From Magnetococcales bacterium (lineage in GTDB: Bacteria > Pseudomonadota > Magnetococcia > Magnetococcales > Magnetaquicoccaceae): a DNA stretch of 64,000 bases. Location: positions 24,758 through 88,757 of the forward strand of contig JADGAR010000009.1 in the NCBI GenBank assembly GCA_015231915.1, given 5' to 3'. The notes under the pieces were generated by a model, which ran no database searches, was not told the origin of the DNA, and saw only the letters and a program-made list of their open reading frames with translations. This document shows positions 44,484-53,665 of this stretch, one piece after another (positions within the stretch are counted from its first letter, which is position 1; each line of letters begins with the position of its first letter). The position numbers and the translations under genes were made by a program.

Positions 44484-45842
44484 TCAATGCTCCGCAACAC
44501 GCACCAGACAACGCAAGGCATCCGCCACCCGCACGACCACGTCGGACCAATCCCCGGGCCGGGTCTGGCGAAACAGGCGCACGCAGCCGGGATACCAGGG
44601 GGAGTCGTCCCGCTCGTGCATCCAGCGCCAATCCGTCCCCAGCGCGGAGAGCATCACCCAGCACGGTCTTTGCAACGCACCCGCCAGATGCACCACAGCG
44701 GTATCCACGGCGATCACCAGGTCCAACCCGGCGATGATGGCCGCCGTATCGGCAAAATCCCGCAACGTACCGCTCAGGTCCGTCAACGGCTGCCCGGCGG
44801 GAAGTTCCTCCCGCTCCCCTTGCTTGCACAAAGAAAACCAGGAGATGCCGGACACGGCCCACAAGGGGGACAACACCCGCAAGGAAGGAATGGAGCGGTT
44901 GCTGTCGTTGCGATTGGTCGGCGATCCCTTCCAAACCAGGCCAACCCGGATGTGATTTTCCAGCGCACCCAGCCGGGCCGAACGCCCCTCCGGGACACGC
45001 AGATAAGGCAGCCGCGCCGGAATGGCCCCGCCCAGATGGCGGGGAATGGACAAGGGAAAGGTCCAGTAGTCGTGCTCCGGATAGTCGCCTCCGGCCTCCA
45101 CCACTGCATCCACCCCGTCCAGGGTGGCGAACAACTCCCGCAACCAGGGATGCACGGCGCAAGTGAGACGGGCCACCCCCCTGGCCTTCAACTCCGGGAG
45201 ATACCGGCAGAACTGAATCTGATCCCCGAACCCCTGCTCCGGGACCACCAGCAGGGATCTTCCCGTCAGATCCTCGCCGCGCCACATGGGAAACGCCGCC
45301 GCGATGGGATGGCTCTGCCGGGCGCTCTTGGCCGGATGATGACGGGCCTCGTGCAGCGGCCACCCCTCCTGGAAACGGCCATGGGACAACAGAAGCAGAC
45401 TCAAGTTGTAAACAGCGTCCGCATGGTCGGGTTGCAACTCCAGCACGCGGCGATAGGCGCTTTCCGCCTCGTCCGGCCTGCGGGTTTCGACCAGGAGAAT
45501 CGCCAGATTGAACCAGGCATCCGCAAGCTTCGGGGCCAGACGCAACGCCTCCCGGAGCGCATCCTCCGCCTCCCGGAACGCCCCGGCCTCGGCCCACAGG
45601 TTGCCCAGATTGATCCACACCCCCGCCAATCCGGGATGGATGCGCAACGCCTCCACCCACATCGCCTCGGCCCCGGCAGGATCCCCCGACTCCCGCAGGC
45701 AGGTCGCCGCCAGATTCAAAAGATACGGATCGCTCCGGTCGCAAGCGAGCAGCACGTTCACGACCGCAAGCGACGCGACCGGGTCTCCTGCGGCATGCAG
45801 GGCGAATGCCCGCTCCCTGGCCTGGCGGACATCCCCGTTCAC
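44484..45842 (-). CDS. TPR protein with glycosyltransferase-like domain
   Basis: 452 residues. N-terminal TPRs (about 1-150: AFALHAAGDPVASLAVVN, VWINLGNLWAEAGAFREAEDALREAL, AWFNLAILLVETRRPDEAESAYRRVL) joined to a domain related to ADP-heptose/GT9- or OGT-like transferases (VVPEQGFGDQIQFCRYLPEL, VGLVWKGSPTNRND, ADTAAIIAGLDLVIAVDTAVVHLAGAL). Such fusions are common near flagellar and envelope genes. GTG 45842 overlaps the reductase stop (GTGA). Sugar donor and target are unknown; sits between the response regulator and its kinase. Confidence 0.85.
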   Translation of the reverse strand: MNGDVRQARERAFALHAAGDPVASLAVVNVLLACDRSDPYLLNLAATCLRESGDPAGAEAMWVEALRIHPGLAGVWINLGNLWAEAGAFREAEDALREALRLAPKLADAWFNLAILLVETRRPDEAESAYRRVLELQPDHADAVYNLSLLLLSHGRFQEGWPLHEARHHPAKSARQSHPIAAAFPMWRGEDLTGRSLLVVPEQGFGDQIQFCRYLPELKARGVARLTCAVHPWLRELFATLDGVDAVVEAGGDYPEHDYWTFPLSIPRHLGGAIPARLPYLRVPEGRSARLGALENHIRVGLVWKGSPTNRNDSNRSIPSLRVLSPLWAVSGISWFSLCKQGEREELPAGQPLTDLSGTLRDFADTAAIIAGLDLVIAVDTAVVHLAGALQRPCWVMLSALGTDWRWMHERDDSPWYPGCVRLFRQTRPGDWSDVVVRVADALRCLVRVAEH

Positions 45843-46795
45843 TGCAAACGCCTCCCCCCGTCCACGTGCAGAATCTCCCCGGTGACGAAACGGGCGCCCA
45901 GCAGATAACGCACCGCCAACACCACGGCCTCCGGACCGGCATGGGCCGCCAGGGGGGTCCGGCCCAGCATTTTGCGAAACCCCTCGGCCAGCGGGCCGGA
46001 CTCCTCCTCCGGCGGCAGGATCGCGCCCGGAGCGATGGCGTTCACCCGCACCCCCGGCCCCACCTCCCGCGCCAAAGCCTGCGTGCCCATGATCAGACCC
46101 GCCTTGGCCGCGCTGTAGGCCGCATGCCCGGCCAGGGGACGCTCCCCCCAGATGTCGCACACCTGCACGATCAGACCCGGCTTGTCGGCAGCGGTCATGC
46201 GCCGCGCCACCCGCATGGCAAACCACAACGGCCCCTGCAGATTCACCCGCAACACGGCGCTCATCTCCTCCCAGTCCGGCGCCACCGGATCGGTGGGCAG
46301 CAGCAGCCCGGCACAGTTGACCAGCACCTCCGGCACTCCCCCCAGGCGACGCTCCGCCTCGTCCAGGCAGCCATCCATGCGCCCAGGGTCGGTCAGATCG
46401 ACCCCCAACGCCTCGGCCTCTCCGCCCGCCTGGCGGATGGCAGCGACACACGCCTCCGCCGCCGCCCGGTCCTGATGAAACAACACCCCCACCCGATACC
46501 CCAAGGCCGCCAGATCCCGGCTGACCGCCCCCCCCAGCCGCTTCCCGCCCCCCGTCACCAGCGCCACCCTGCCCGCACCCCCCGCCACGGCCAGGGGACT
46601 CCCGCCAGGGGCTTCCATCCGCGCCTGCGATGGCTCACCGGGCGTCAGGAACCTCCAGGGGGGCACGGGATCCGGTCGCCCGGCGCGGCGCTCGCTCCAG
46701 GCGTACACGAACCACAAGGGCAGCAACAACACCAGGAACGGCAGCCCCAGCACAAAACCGACCGCCAGCTTGCACCCGTTCCAGAACCCGTTCAT
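45839..46795 (-). CDS. Membrane-anchored short-chain dehydrogenase
   Basis: 318 residues. N-terminal transmembrane segment (about 11-33) with basic flank, a linker, then an SDR domain from residue 75: NAD(P) loop VTGGGKRLGGAV (the arginine-like variant seen in pteridine reductases), N in LVNCAGLLL, catalytic Tyr-Lys in AAYSAAKAGL, and AIAPGAI. It could reduce a pterin or another carbonyl. The N-terminal membrane anchor is unusual for this class. ATGA overlap with the regulator upstream and GTGA with the TPR gene downstream. Confidence 0.86.
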   Translation of the reverse strand: MNGFWNGCKLAVGFVLGLPFLVLLLPLWFVYAWSERRAGRPDPVPPWRFLTPGEPSQARMEAPGGSPLAVAGGAGRVALVTGGGKRLGGAVSRDLAALGYRVGVLFHQDRAAAEACVAAIRQAGGEAEALGVDLTDPGRMDGCLDEAERRLGGVPEVLVNCAGLLLPTDPVAPDWEEMSAVLRVNLQGPLWFAMRVARRMTAADKPGLIVQVCDIWGERPLAGHAAYSAAKAGLIMGTQALAREVGPGVRVNAIAPGAILPPEEESGPLAEGFRKMLGRTPLAAHAGPEAVVLAVRYLLGARFVTGEILHVDGGRRLQ

Positions 46796-47469
46796 TCCCG
46801 CCCACCCAGGGCGCCTTGCAAACGATATCCCTGGCCACGCCGGGTGACGATCCGCTCGTGTCCCACGATGGCGCGCAAACGCTTGATGTAGACCTCGATC
46901 ACGTTGCTGTCCTTGTCCTCGTCGTATTCGTACACATGCTCGGTCAGACGGGTTTTGGAAAGCACCTGATCCGGATGCAGCATGAAATAGCGCAACAAGC
47001 GGAATTCGGTGCCGGTCAGATCCCGCTCCTCCCCGGATGGGAGTACCACCTTCTGCCGCGTCTCGTCCAGCCGCAGCCCGTCCACCGTCAACTCCCCCAA
47101 CGGACGGGCACGGCTGCGGCGCGTCAGGGCGTTCAGGCGGGCGATCAGTTCCTGGAGGTGGAACGGCTTGCCCAGATAGTCGTCCGCCCCGGCCTGAAAA
47201 CCGTCCACCCGTTCGTGCCAGGCATCCCAGGCGGTCAGGATCAGCACCGGCAGGTTGTTGCCCTTCCTGCGCCAGTTGCGCAGCACCTCCAGGCCGGGCC
47301 GACCGGGCAGACCCAGGTCGAGCACCACCACGTCGTATGGCTCCTCGTCCCCCAGATATTCGGCTTCGATGCCGTCTTGCGCCCGGTCCACGGCAAACCC
47401 GGCCCGGCTCAGGCCCCCGGCCAGGGAGGCGGCCAGATCCGCATCGTCTTCCACCAGCAACAGCCGCAC
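46792..47469 (-). CDS. OmpR/PhoP-type response regulator
   Basis: 225 residues: receiver with VEDD, phosphoacceptor D51 in VVVLDLGLPG, Lys in GKPFHLQEL; winged helix (LTGTEFRLLRYFMLHPDQVLSKTRLT; SNVIEVYIKRLRAIVG; TRRGQGYRL). It lies four bases after PepSY and overlaps the SDR gene. Together with the kinase at the operon's end it probably controls this haem-protein operon; autoregulation is typical but not shown. Confidence 0.93.
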   Translation of the reverse strand: MRLLLVEDDADLAASLAGGLSRAGFAVDRAQDGIEAEYLGDEEPYDVVVLDLGLPGRPGLEVLRNWRRKGNNLPVLILTAWDAWHERVDGFQAGADDYLGKPFHLQELIARLNALTRRSRARPLGELTVDGLRLDETRQKVVLPSGEERDLTGTEFRLLRYFMLHPDQVLSKTRLTEHVYEYDEDKDSNVIEVYIKRLRAIVGHERIVTRRGQGYRLQGALGGRE

Positions 47470-47473
47470 GGTT

Positions 47474-47821
47474 TCAATCCTCCCTGGTTCGTTTTTTCAA
47501 CAGTTCCCCGGACCCGGCGTCGAAATGATATTTTGCCACATCTCCGGAAGGGTGTACCACCTCGATCTCGTAGACCATCCGTCCGTGCTTGCGCTCCAGT
47601 TCCACCTCCAGCAGGCGCCCCTCCCGCAGTTGCGGATGGCGCTCCAGGATCCGCTCCAGTGGCAGGATGGCCCCGGATCCGACCAGGCGTCGCGCCAGTT
47701 CGTGATCCAGGTCGCCCTCCTCGCCGGCGTACAGGGGCAGCGCGCAGACGAGCAGCGCCACCCCCAGCCACCGGTCAATCCTCCCAGCGGCCAACACCCG
47801 GTATCCTGACTTCATGTTCAT
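47474..47821 (-). CDS. PepSY-domain periplasmic protein
   Basis: 115 residues: hydrophobic signal-like segment (WLGVALLVCALPLYAGEE), then a PepSY domain (AILPLERILERHPQLREGRLLEVELERKHGRMVYEIEVV). PepSY proteins often accompany two-component pairs and cytochromes b561. ATG 47821 overlaps the dihaem cytochrome gene by 47 bases; ATG 47815 and a GTG at 47800 are alternatives. Confidence 0.85.
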   Translation of the reverse strand: MNMKSGYRVLAAGRIDRWLGVALLVCALPLYAGEEGDLDHELARRLVGSGAILPLERILERHPQLREGRLLEVELERKHGRMVYEIEVVHPSGDVAKYHFDAGSGELLKKRTRED

Positions 47822-48314
47822 CGAACGACCCCTGATCCGCCCGAACGTGACACCCCTCGCAGCGGCTCAAGGAACCGAGCGCGGGATTCTTTTCCCAGAA
47901 GTGCCGGGGGATCTCCCGATGCTTGTTGACGAAATACCGGGTGGTCGTGATCCGCTCCGGGAGTTCCCCGGGACGCACGGAAGCGAGGAATTTCCGCGCC
48001 TTCCCCTCGCCGGCCCGGTCGGCGGCGTTGGCGGCGAGATAGCTTTGCAAGGCCTTGCCGGTCGCGCCGGAGACCTCGGCGTTCTCGCCGAAATGACGCT
48101 CCAGACCGTTCATCATTTGTTCCCACGAACGGGCCGGCAGCAGACCGGGCGGATAGGCGAAATGACAGGAACCGCACTCCGCCACATAAAGGGGATCCCG
48201 CGCCGGAGCCACCGCCCCCTCCCGGCTCGAAGCCGCCACCCCCAGGGAAAACGCCCCTCCCACGCACACCAGAAACAACACGATGCCCAACCGTAAGCGT
48301 TCGTGACTCATCAT
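47775..48314 (-). CDS. Dihaem cytochrome c (DHC-type)
   Basis: 179 residues. Signal peptide (LGIVLFLVCVGGAFSLGVA), first haem site CGSCH (in VAECGSCHFAYPPGLLPARSW), and second CEGCH near the C-terminus. The GLLPARSWEQMM and YFVNKHREIPRHFW segments fit the DHC family, which passes electrons between cytochrome b561 and SHP in phototrophs and others. GGAG before ATG 48314. Confidence 0.93.
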   Translation of the reverse strand: MMSHERLRLGIVLFLVCVGGAFSLGVAASSREGAVAPARDPLYVAECGSCHFAYPPGLLPARSWEQMMNGLERHFGENAEVSGATGKALQSYLAANAADRAGEGKARKFLASVRPGELPERITTTRYFVNKHREIPRHFWEKNPALGSLSRCEGCHVRADQGSFDEHEVRIPGVGRWED

Positions 48315-48323
48315 AGCATACTC

Positions 48324-48716
48324 CTAACGCAGTGTTGACAGAAATTGCAGAAAATCCCCCTTTTCCTGGGGGGTGCAGACCCGGCCCAGGGTCCCCTTGC
48401 AGTTGCGCAGGAACCATTTTTCCACCTTGGCCGGATCCGTGAACCGCTCCGGATTGACCGCGGGGGCCAACGGTTCGATGGGCTTGCCGGTCTTGACATG
48501 CCGGCCCGACTGTTTGGGATCCCTGGTGTGACAGGCGGCACAACTCGTTCCTTCCGTGGCGCCGGGGATTTCCCGGAGCAGCAGTTCGGCCCCCCGTTCC
48601 GCCAGGAACGGCCCGGCGCCCTCGCTCCGGTATCCGGCCAGCAACGCCTCCAGCGTGGCAGCCCCGGCCACGCCTGGGGCCAGCAGCAGACCGATCACGA
48701 CAATGATTTTTTTCAT
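48324..48716 (-). CDS. DUF1924 / SHP-type cytochrome c
   Basis: 130 residues: signal peptide (IIVVIGLLLAPGVAGA) and one haem-c site CAACH in GTSCAACHTRDPKQSGRHVKTGKPIEPLAPAVNPERFTD, the DUF1924 pattern of Rhodobacter SHP, a high-spin haem protein that binds oxygen/NO. ATGA overlap with the cytochrome b561 stop; nine bases to the dihaem cytochrome gene. Physiological role not settled in any organism I know. Confidence 0.92.
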   Translation of the reverse strand: MKKIIVVIGLLLAPGVAGAATLEALLAGYRSEGAGPFLAERGAELLLREIPGATEGTSCAACHTRDPKQSGRHVKTGKPIEPLAPAVNPERFTDPAKVEKWFLRNCKGTLGRVCTPQEKGDFLQFLSTLR

Positions 48717-49279
48717 AAAGCCTTCCTCCCGGTAACCATGCTCTTGACAAGATTCTCCCGATGTTGCCACCCGGTGAGGATCACCCCCGCCAAATGCAGG
48801 GCAATCAGGATCAACAAAGCCCTGGCAAGCAGGCGATGCCCCTGCTGCAACCACCCCACCGCTTCCGGAGTCGGCAGACCGGCCCATCCGGAAAACGGGC
48901 CGGCGAACTCCCCGACTCCATACAGGATCAGCCCCGCCAGGGCGCAGCCGGTGGCGGTGACCAGCAACAGCACCACCATGATGCCACCCGCCGGATTGTG
49001 ACCCTGGAAGCGAACGGGATGTCCGGCAACCACCTGACGCAAATAGGCGACCACCTCCCCCGGCCTGCGGACGAAATCCCGCCACAGGGCGTGCTGGCTG
49101 CCCAGGAAACCCCAGGCCAAACGGAACACACCCAAACCGATCACCGTGCAGCCGCTCACCACATGCCAGCGCATTCCCCCGCCCCCCGTCAGGCTGGCGG
49201 TGGCCACGCTCGCCACCAGCAGCCAATGGAACCAGCGCACCAGGGGATCCCAGACCAGCACGACCCCAAGCGTGCTCAT
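48713..49279 (-). CDS. Cytochrome b561-type membrane protein
   Basis: 188 residues, four transmembrane helices with haem-ligand histidines (VRWFHWLLVAS, MRWHVVSGCTVIGLGVFRLAWG, LLILIALHLAGVILTGWQHRE). Passes electrons from quinol to the periplasmic cytochromes. ATG 49279 overlaps the second cytochrome b561 gene. Downstream it overlaps DUF1924. One of two tandem paralogues. Confidence 0.9.
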   Translation of the reverse strand: MSTLGVVLVWDPLVRWFHWLLVASVATASLTGGGGMRWHVVSGCTVIGLGVFRLAWGFLGSQHALWRDFVRRPGEVVAYLRQVVAGHPVRFQGHNPAGGIMVVLLLVTATGCALAGLILYGVGEFAGPFSGWAGLPTPEAVGWLQQGHRLLARALLILIALHLAGVILTGWQHRENLVKSMVTGRKAL

Positions 49280-49869
49280 GCCGCTGCTCCCGATTTCTCC
49301 CACACCCGGACCATAGGCCTCACTCCGGGATGACCGGCCAGCCGGTGCATCACGGCCATGAGGGCGTGCGCCGCCAGATAGCCCCACATCAGCGGACCCA
49401 TGGCCTCGTGAAACTCCTTGAGGGCATGCGCCCAGCCGCGACTGGCCAAGCCTGGGTCCACGACCAGCAGGACGATCCCGCTGCCGCCCATCAGGGTGGC
49501 CACCAGCAATCCGGCCCCATGCACCGCACCGGCCAGAGGAGCGGGTTCCCCCTCGTCCGGGGGCAGCCGCCCCTGCCGGGCATGGACGAGATGCCGACCA
49601 AGATCGCTCCACACCGCCCGGCGGCGCTCACCGGAAAACCATGGCACAAGCAGCGCGAAGGGCCGCCGCCCCGGACGCGCCAGGGACCAGAGCCAATGCA
49701 CCAGCAACACCCCCAGGATCATCTGGCCCAGGTTCGCGTGCAGCGCATAAAAAACATCTCCGGCGCGCCCCGGCTTGGGGTGGACCATGACCGCAGCCAG
49801 GAGCAATTCCACGCTGATCCCCAGGGCCAACAACAAATGCAGCAATCGGGTGAAACGGTCGTAATGCAT
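49276..49869 (-). CDS. Cytochrome b561-type membrane protein (second)
   Basis: 197 residues, first gene of the haem operon. Four helices; histidines in YDRFTRLLHLLLALGI, LHANLGQMILGVLLVHWLW, AGAVHGAGLLVATLMGG and HEAMGPLMWGYLAAHALMAVMH. Start ATG 49869, preceded by AGGAGG seven bases upstream; the frame can also open at TTG 49875. Having two b561 subunits may mean a heterodimeric or bifurcated electron path. Confidence 0.9.
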   Translation of the reverse strand: MHYDRFTRLLHLLLALGISVELLLAAVMVHPKPGRAGDVFYALHANLGQMILGVLLVHWLWSLARPGRRPFALLVPWFSGERRRAVWSDLGRHLVHARQGRLPPDEGEPAPLAGAVHGAGLLVATLMGGSGIVLLVVDPGLASRGWAHALKEFHEAMGPLMWGYLAAHALMAVMHRLAGHPGVRPMVRVWEKSGAAA

Positions 49870-49985
49870 GTGCAACCTCCTTCTTGGCGATAGCTAACGA
49901 TGGCAACCCTCCCACGGGGCCGATATCCCGACCCCTTGTGCAAGGAGTCTAGCCGGGCAACGTGAACCGAACCTGAAACATTGGG

Positions 49986-50032
49986 GGCGAAAAAATTTTT
50001 TTTGCATTTTTCGCCAAAGGGGCAAAAAATGC
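49986..50032. promoter_or_regulatory. Three-arm inverted repeat, possible alternative hairpins
   Basis: Arm A GGCGAAAAA (49986-49994), arm B GCATTTTTCGCC (50004-50015) and arm C GGCAAAAAATGC (50021-50032). B can pair with A (9 of 9) or with C (11 of 12), but not both. It sits in the divergent promoter gap between the cytochrome operon and a hybrid kinase gene. Could be a symmetrical operator, a terminator or an attenuator-like switch. Confidence 0.5.
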
Positions 50033-50115
50033 GCTCATGACGCACTTGACAAATGGTTCCCGATTGCAGACCCTGCAATGCTGCCACCGTGTTCAATCGC
50101 CTGGAGAAACGATCC

Positions 50116-53100
50116 ATGAGGATCAGGCTCAAACTGCTCGCCTCCCTGCTTTCCGTCGCCATTTTCGCTGCGGCCATGGGGTGGCTCGCAAACCGTCCGC
50201 ACGACGACGTGGAACGGAGCATCGAGCAATTGACCACCCTCCAGATCGAAACCCTCCGCCAGACCACGGAGGTCACCATGCGGTTGGAGGAGACCCATGC
50301 CGCCATCCGTGCCATCATGGTCGCTTCCTCCCTGGTCAACCCTGACCAGAATGGCCCGATGACACGGGAGATCGCGCAACGGATCACAACCATCCGCGAC
50401 AACGGCGAACGGCTGCAAAACACCCTCTCCCAGTGGGAAGAGCGGCTCCGCCGCCTGCGGGAACTCGATCCGGCGGCCCCCACGCATCAGGAGCAGGTGC
50501 ATGCCTTGGCGGAAGCCGTCGCGGCCATCAACTCCATTGCCAGACAGCTCATCCTGGACATCGAAACCGCCACCGGCAGGACCGTCGATCCCGAAAAACG
50601 TTTCGCCTTTTTCACCGGGGAACTGGAACCGCTCTTCGCCAGGAGCCACGATCTGTGCGAATATCTGTTTACGCACGAACGGCAGGAGCTGACCGGGCAC
50701 ATCCAGACCATCCGGCGCCTCATGGAGAGCCACACCCGCCTGGGCTGGTATCTGACGGCGGGTTCCCTGCTCATCGCCCTGCTTTTGACCCTCCTGCTGA
50801 CGAAACGGATCGCCAGGCCCATCGAATTGCTGCGGGATGCGGCCATCTCGGTGGGGCAGACCGGCAAATTCAAGATGGATCTGCCCATGAACAGCAAGGA
50901 CGAAATCGGTCAATTGGCCAGCGTCCTCTTTTCGCTGTTCCACGCCTTCGAGCAGAAACGCATCCGCGTGGAGGACCGGGAAAACGAATTGGGCCGCGCC
51001 GCCCGCCAACTGGACAAACTCCTCGGCTCCATCAACGACATCATCATCGTCTGTTCCCCGAAGGGGGATATCGAAAGAATCAACCGCCCGGAGGCGCTGG
51101 GCTATGCGAAAACGGTCCTGATCGGTCGTTCGGTGCGTCTCGTCCTCAAGGATTCGCATCTGTTCGTCAACGAGGAGAACCCGCAAGCGCTCCTCAAGAG
51201 CGGCGCGGCGCGCAACATCGAAACCACCCTGATCACGCAGCAGGGCGAACGACTCCCCGTGCTCGTCACCGGCTCCTTTCTCACGGATCAAAACAAGGTG
51301 GTCGTTTCGGTGATCCTGGTCGCCAGGGAGATCGGCGCCTACAAGCAGGCCCAGGAGACCCTCCGGGAACAGGAGGCGCAACTGCTGGCCGCCAGGCTGG
51401 CCAGTCAGGACAAGAACCGCTTTCTGGCGGCCATGAGCCACGAAATCCGCACCCCCATGAACGCGATCATGGGCCTGACCGATCTGGCGCTGCACGCCAA
51501 CCCCGTGCCCAGGATCAAGGGCTATCTGCTGCAGATCACCCAGGCATCCCGATCGCTGCTGCGCCTCATCGACGACATCCTGGACTACTCCCGGATCGAG
51601 GCGGGCAAACTGGAACTGATCGAGACCGATTTTCTGTTGCGTGACCTGCTCGATCACCTCATGGAGCTGTTCCGGCAACCCGTCTCGGAAAGCGGCGTGG
51701 ATCTGGTGGTCCATCCCTCGCGCGAGTTGCATCTCGGTTTGACGGGGGATCCCCTGCGTCTCGAACAGATTTTGAGCAACCTCATCGGCAATGCCATCAA
51801 GTTCACCCAGCAGGGGGCCATCGAGGTGTCGGTCAAGACGGTGGACGAAAAGGATGGCAGGATCACGCTGGAGATTTCGGTGCGGGACAGCGGAATCGGC
51901 ATGACCGAGGAACAGACGGAACGGCTCTTTCAGCCCTTCCAGCAAGGAGACGTGGCCACGGCGCGCCGCCACGGCGGCAGCGGGCTGGGTCTGGCGATCA
52001 GCAAACAACTGGTGGAGATGCTGCAAGGCCGCATCCGCGCGGAGAGCATTCCGGGGCAGGGCAGCGTCTTTCGTTTCACGGCCCGCCTGCGGCTGCGCAC
52101 CTTGGCCGGCGGGACCGGCCTGACGGTTCCGAAGGCGCTGCGCAACCTGCGGACCCTGATGGCGGATGACACCCCACCGACCCGCACCGCACTGCAAAAG
52201 ACCCTGCAATCCTTCGGCCTCAACGCCCATGCCGCCGCATCCGGCCCGGAGGTCCTGACCGCCCTGCGCAAGGGGCTGGCCGAGGACAAACCCTTCGGCC
52301 TGGTGATTCTCGACCAGGGCATGCCCCAGCCCGACGGCATCGGGACCGCGCGGGAGATCCAGGCCATCTACCGGCACCAGACCGTGCATCCTCAACCGCG
52401 GATCATTCTGCTCGTCACCCAACAACAGGAGGCAGAGGTCGCCAACCTGGCAGCCGTCGCCGGCATCGACGGCAGGCTCCACAAACCGGTCGGCAGCGCG
52501 CCCCTGTACGATCTCATCATGGAACTGTTCGACCAGGAGGAGTCCGCCACCCCACGGGCGGCAGCCAATCCCATCCTGTTTTCGGAATATGTACAGCGCA
52601 TCGGCGGCGCGCGGGTGCTGCTGGTCGAGGACAACCAGGTCAATCAACAGGTGGCCCGCGAGATGCTGGAAAACGTGGGGATCGTCATGGACGTGGCCCA
52701 CAATGGCAAGGAAGCGATCGCCATGCTGGGCAAGACGGCCTACGACCTCGTATTGATGGATATCCAACTGCCGGTGATGGATGGTTTGACCGCCTGCCGC
52801 ATCCTGCGGGCCGACCCGGCCCACCGGGAGGTGCCGATCATCGCCATGACCGCCCATGCCATGGTGGGCGACCGGGAGAAAAGCCTCGAGGCCGGCATGA
52901 ACGACCACCTCGCCAAACCCATCGATGCCACGCGACTCTATCAGACGCTGCTCGCCTGGCTGCCTGCCGGGGAGCGACCGGGCAGCCTGGCGGTGACGCT
53001 CCGGGGAACGTCGGAGTTGGAAAGCAGCCACCGACTGCCCGCCATTCTGCCCGGCATCGACGTGGGGGCCTGTCTGCGGCGTTTCAACGGCAACCATGCC

Positions 53101-53655
53101 AGCGCCCGCCGGGTCCTGCTGGCCGCGCGGGAGGATTTCGAACGGGCCAGCGGCCAGATGCGCGCCTGCGTGACCGGCAAACGGCAAGGCGACCGGGAGA
53201 ACGCCCTGCGGCTGGCCCATACCATCCGGGGACTGGCGACCACCTTGTCGGCAGAACCTTTGTCCCAATCCATTCAGGCGCTGGAAACCGCCATTCGCGA
53301 GGACAAACGCGGGGATCTGGAAGCGCTGCTGAAGGTCTTCGACAACACGCTGCAACGGCTGCAGGAGTCCCTCGGCACCCTGGAGACCCGGCAACCGGAG
53401 GCGTATGAGGAGTCCGCCACCATTCCCGCCGAGGCCCCGGAGGCCATCGCCTCCCTGCTGAAAGAGCTGGAGGGTTTCATTCAGGCCAACGATTTCAAGG
53501 CACGCGCCACCCTGGAGGTGATTCGCGCCCGGCCATGGGCTTCTGCCATCCGGGAACCCCTGGAGCAATTGGAGCACCATCTGACCCGTTTCGATTTCAA
53601 GTCCGCCCAGGAACCCCTGCGGCGCATTCTGCAAACCATCCGCCGCTCCCGCTGA
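50116..53655 (+). CDS. Hybrid histidine kinase with two receivers and HPt
   Basis: 1179 residues. TM1 (about 5-25), periplasmic four-helix-like sensor (30-210), TM2 (211-229), HAMP (230-285), PAS-like (300-410), HisKA H442 in MSHEIRTP, HATPase_c (DSGIGM, GGSGLGL), receiver 1 (about 685-805, degenerate ADDT start but D and K kept), receiver 2 (830-955, VEDNQVNQQ, LMDIQLP, LAKPID), HPt (His in LRLAHTIRGLAT). After the HPt come about 75 residues (IASLLKELEGF through AQEPLRRIL) shared with the kinase at 57859. ATG 50116 with GGAGA upstream. First of a run of signalling genes. Confidence 0.93.
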   Translation: MRIRLKLLASLLSVAIFAAAMGWLANRPHDDVERSIEQLTTLQIETLRQTTEVTMRLEETHAAIRAIMVASSLVNPDQNGPMTREIAQRITTIRDNGERLQNTLSQWEERLRRLRELDPAAPTHQEQVHALAEAVAAINSIARQLILDIETATGRTVDPEKRFAFFTGELEPLFARSHDLCEYLFTHERQELTGHIQTIRRLMESHTRLGWYLTAGSLLIALLLTLLLTKRIARPIELLRDAAISVGQTGKFKMDLPMNSKDEIGQLASVLFSLFHAFEQKRIRVEDRENELGRAARQLDKLLGSINDIIIVCSPKGDIERINRPEALGYAKTVLIGRSVRLVLKDSHLFVNEENPQALLKSGAARNIETTLITQQGERLPVLVTGSFLTDQNKVVVSVILVAREIGAYKQAQETLREQEAQLLAARLASQDKNRFLAAMSHEIRTPMNAIMGLTDLALHANPVPRIKGYLLQITQASRSLLRLIDDILDYSRIEAGKLELIETDFLLRDLLDHLMELFRQPVSESGVDLVVHPSRELHLGLTGDPLRLEQILSNLIGNAIKFTQQGAIEVSVKTVDEKDGRITLEISVRDSGIGMTEEQTERLFQPFQQGDVATARRHGGSGLGLAISKQLVEMLQGRIRAESIPGQGSVFRFTARLRLRTLAGGTGLTVPKALRNLRTLMADDTPPTRTALQKTLQSFGLNAHAAASGPEVLTALRKGLAEDKPFGLVILDQGMPQPDGIGTAREIQAIYRHQTVHPQPRIILLVTQQQEAEVANLAAVAGIDGRLHKPVGSAPLYDLIMELFDQEESATPRAAANPILFSEYVQRIGGARVLLVEDNQVNQQVAREMLENVGIVMDVAHNGKEAIAMLGKTAYDLVLMDIQLPVMDGLTACRILRADPAHREVPIIAMTAHAMVGDREKSLEAGMNDHLAKPIDATRLYQTLLAWLPAGERPGSLAVTLRGTSELESSHRLPAILPGIDVGACLRRFNGNHASARRVLLAAREDFERASGQMRACVTGKRQGDRENALRLAHTIRGLATTLSAEPLSQSIQALETAIREDKRGDLEALLKVFDNTLQRLQESLGTLETRQPEAYEESATIPAEAPEAIASLLKELEGFIQANDFKARATLEVIRARPWASAIREPLEQLEHHLTRFDFKSAQEPLRRILQTIRRSR

Positions 53656-53665
53656 TTGACTCACG

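Noticed and set aside
50046..50074. TTGACA as promoter of the hybrid kinase at 50116
   Set aside because: The -35 is perfect, but no acceptable -10 follows at 16-18 bases (GACCCT).
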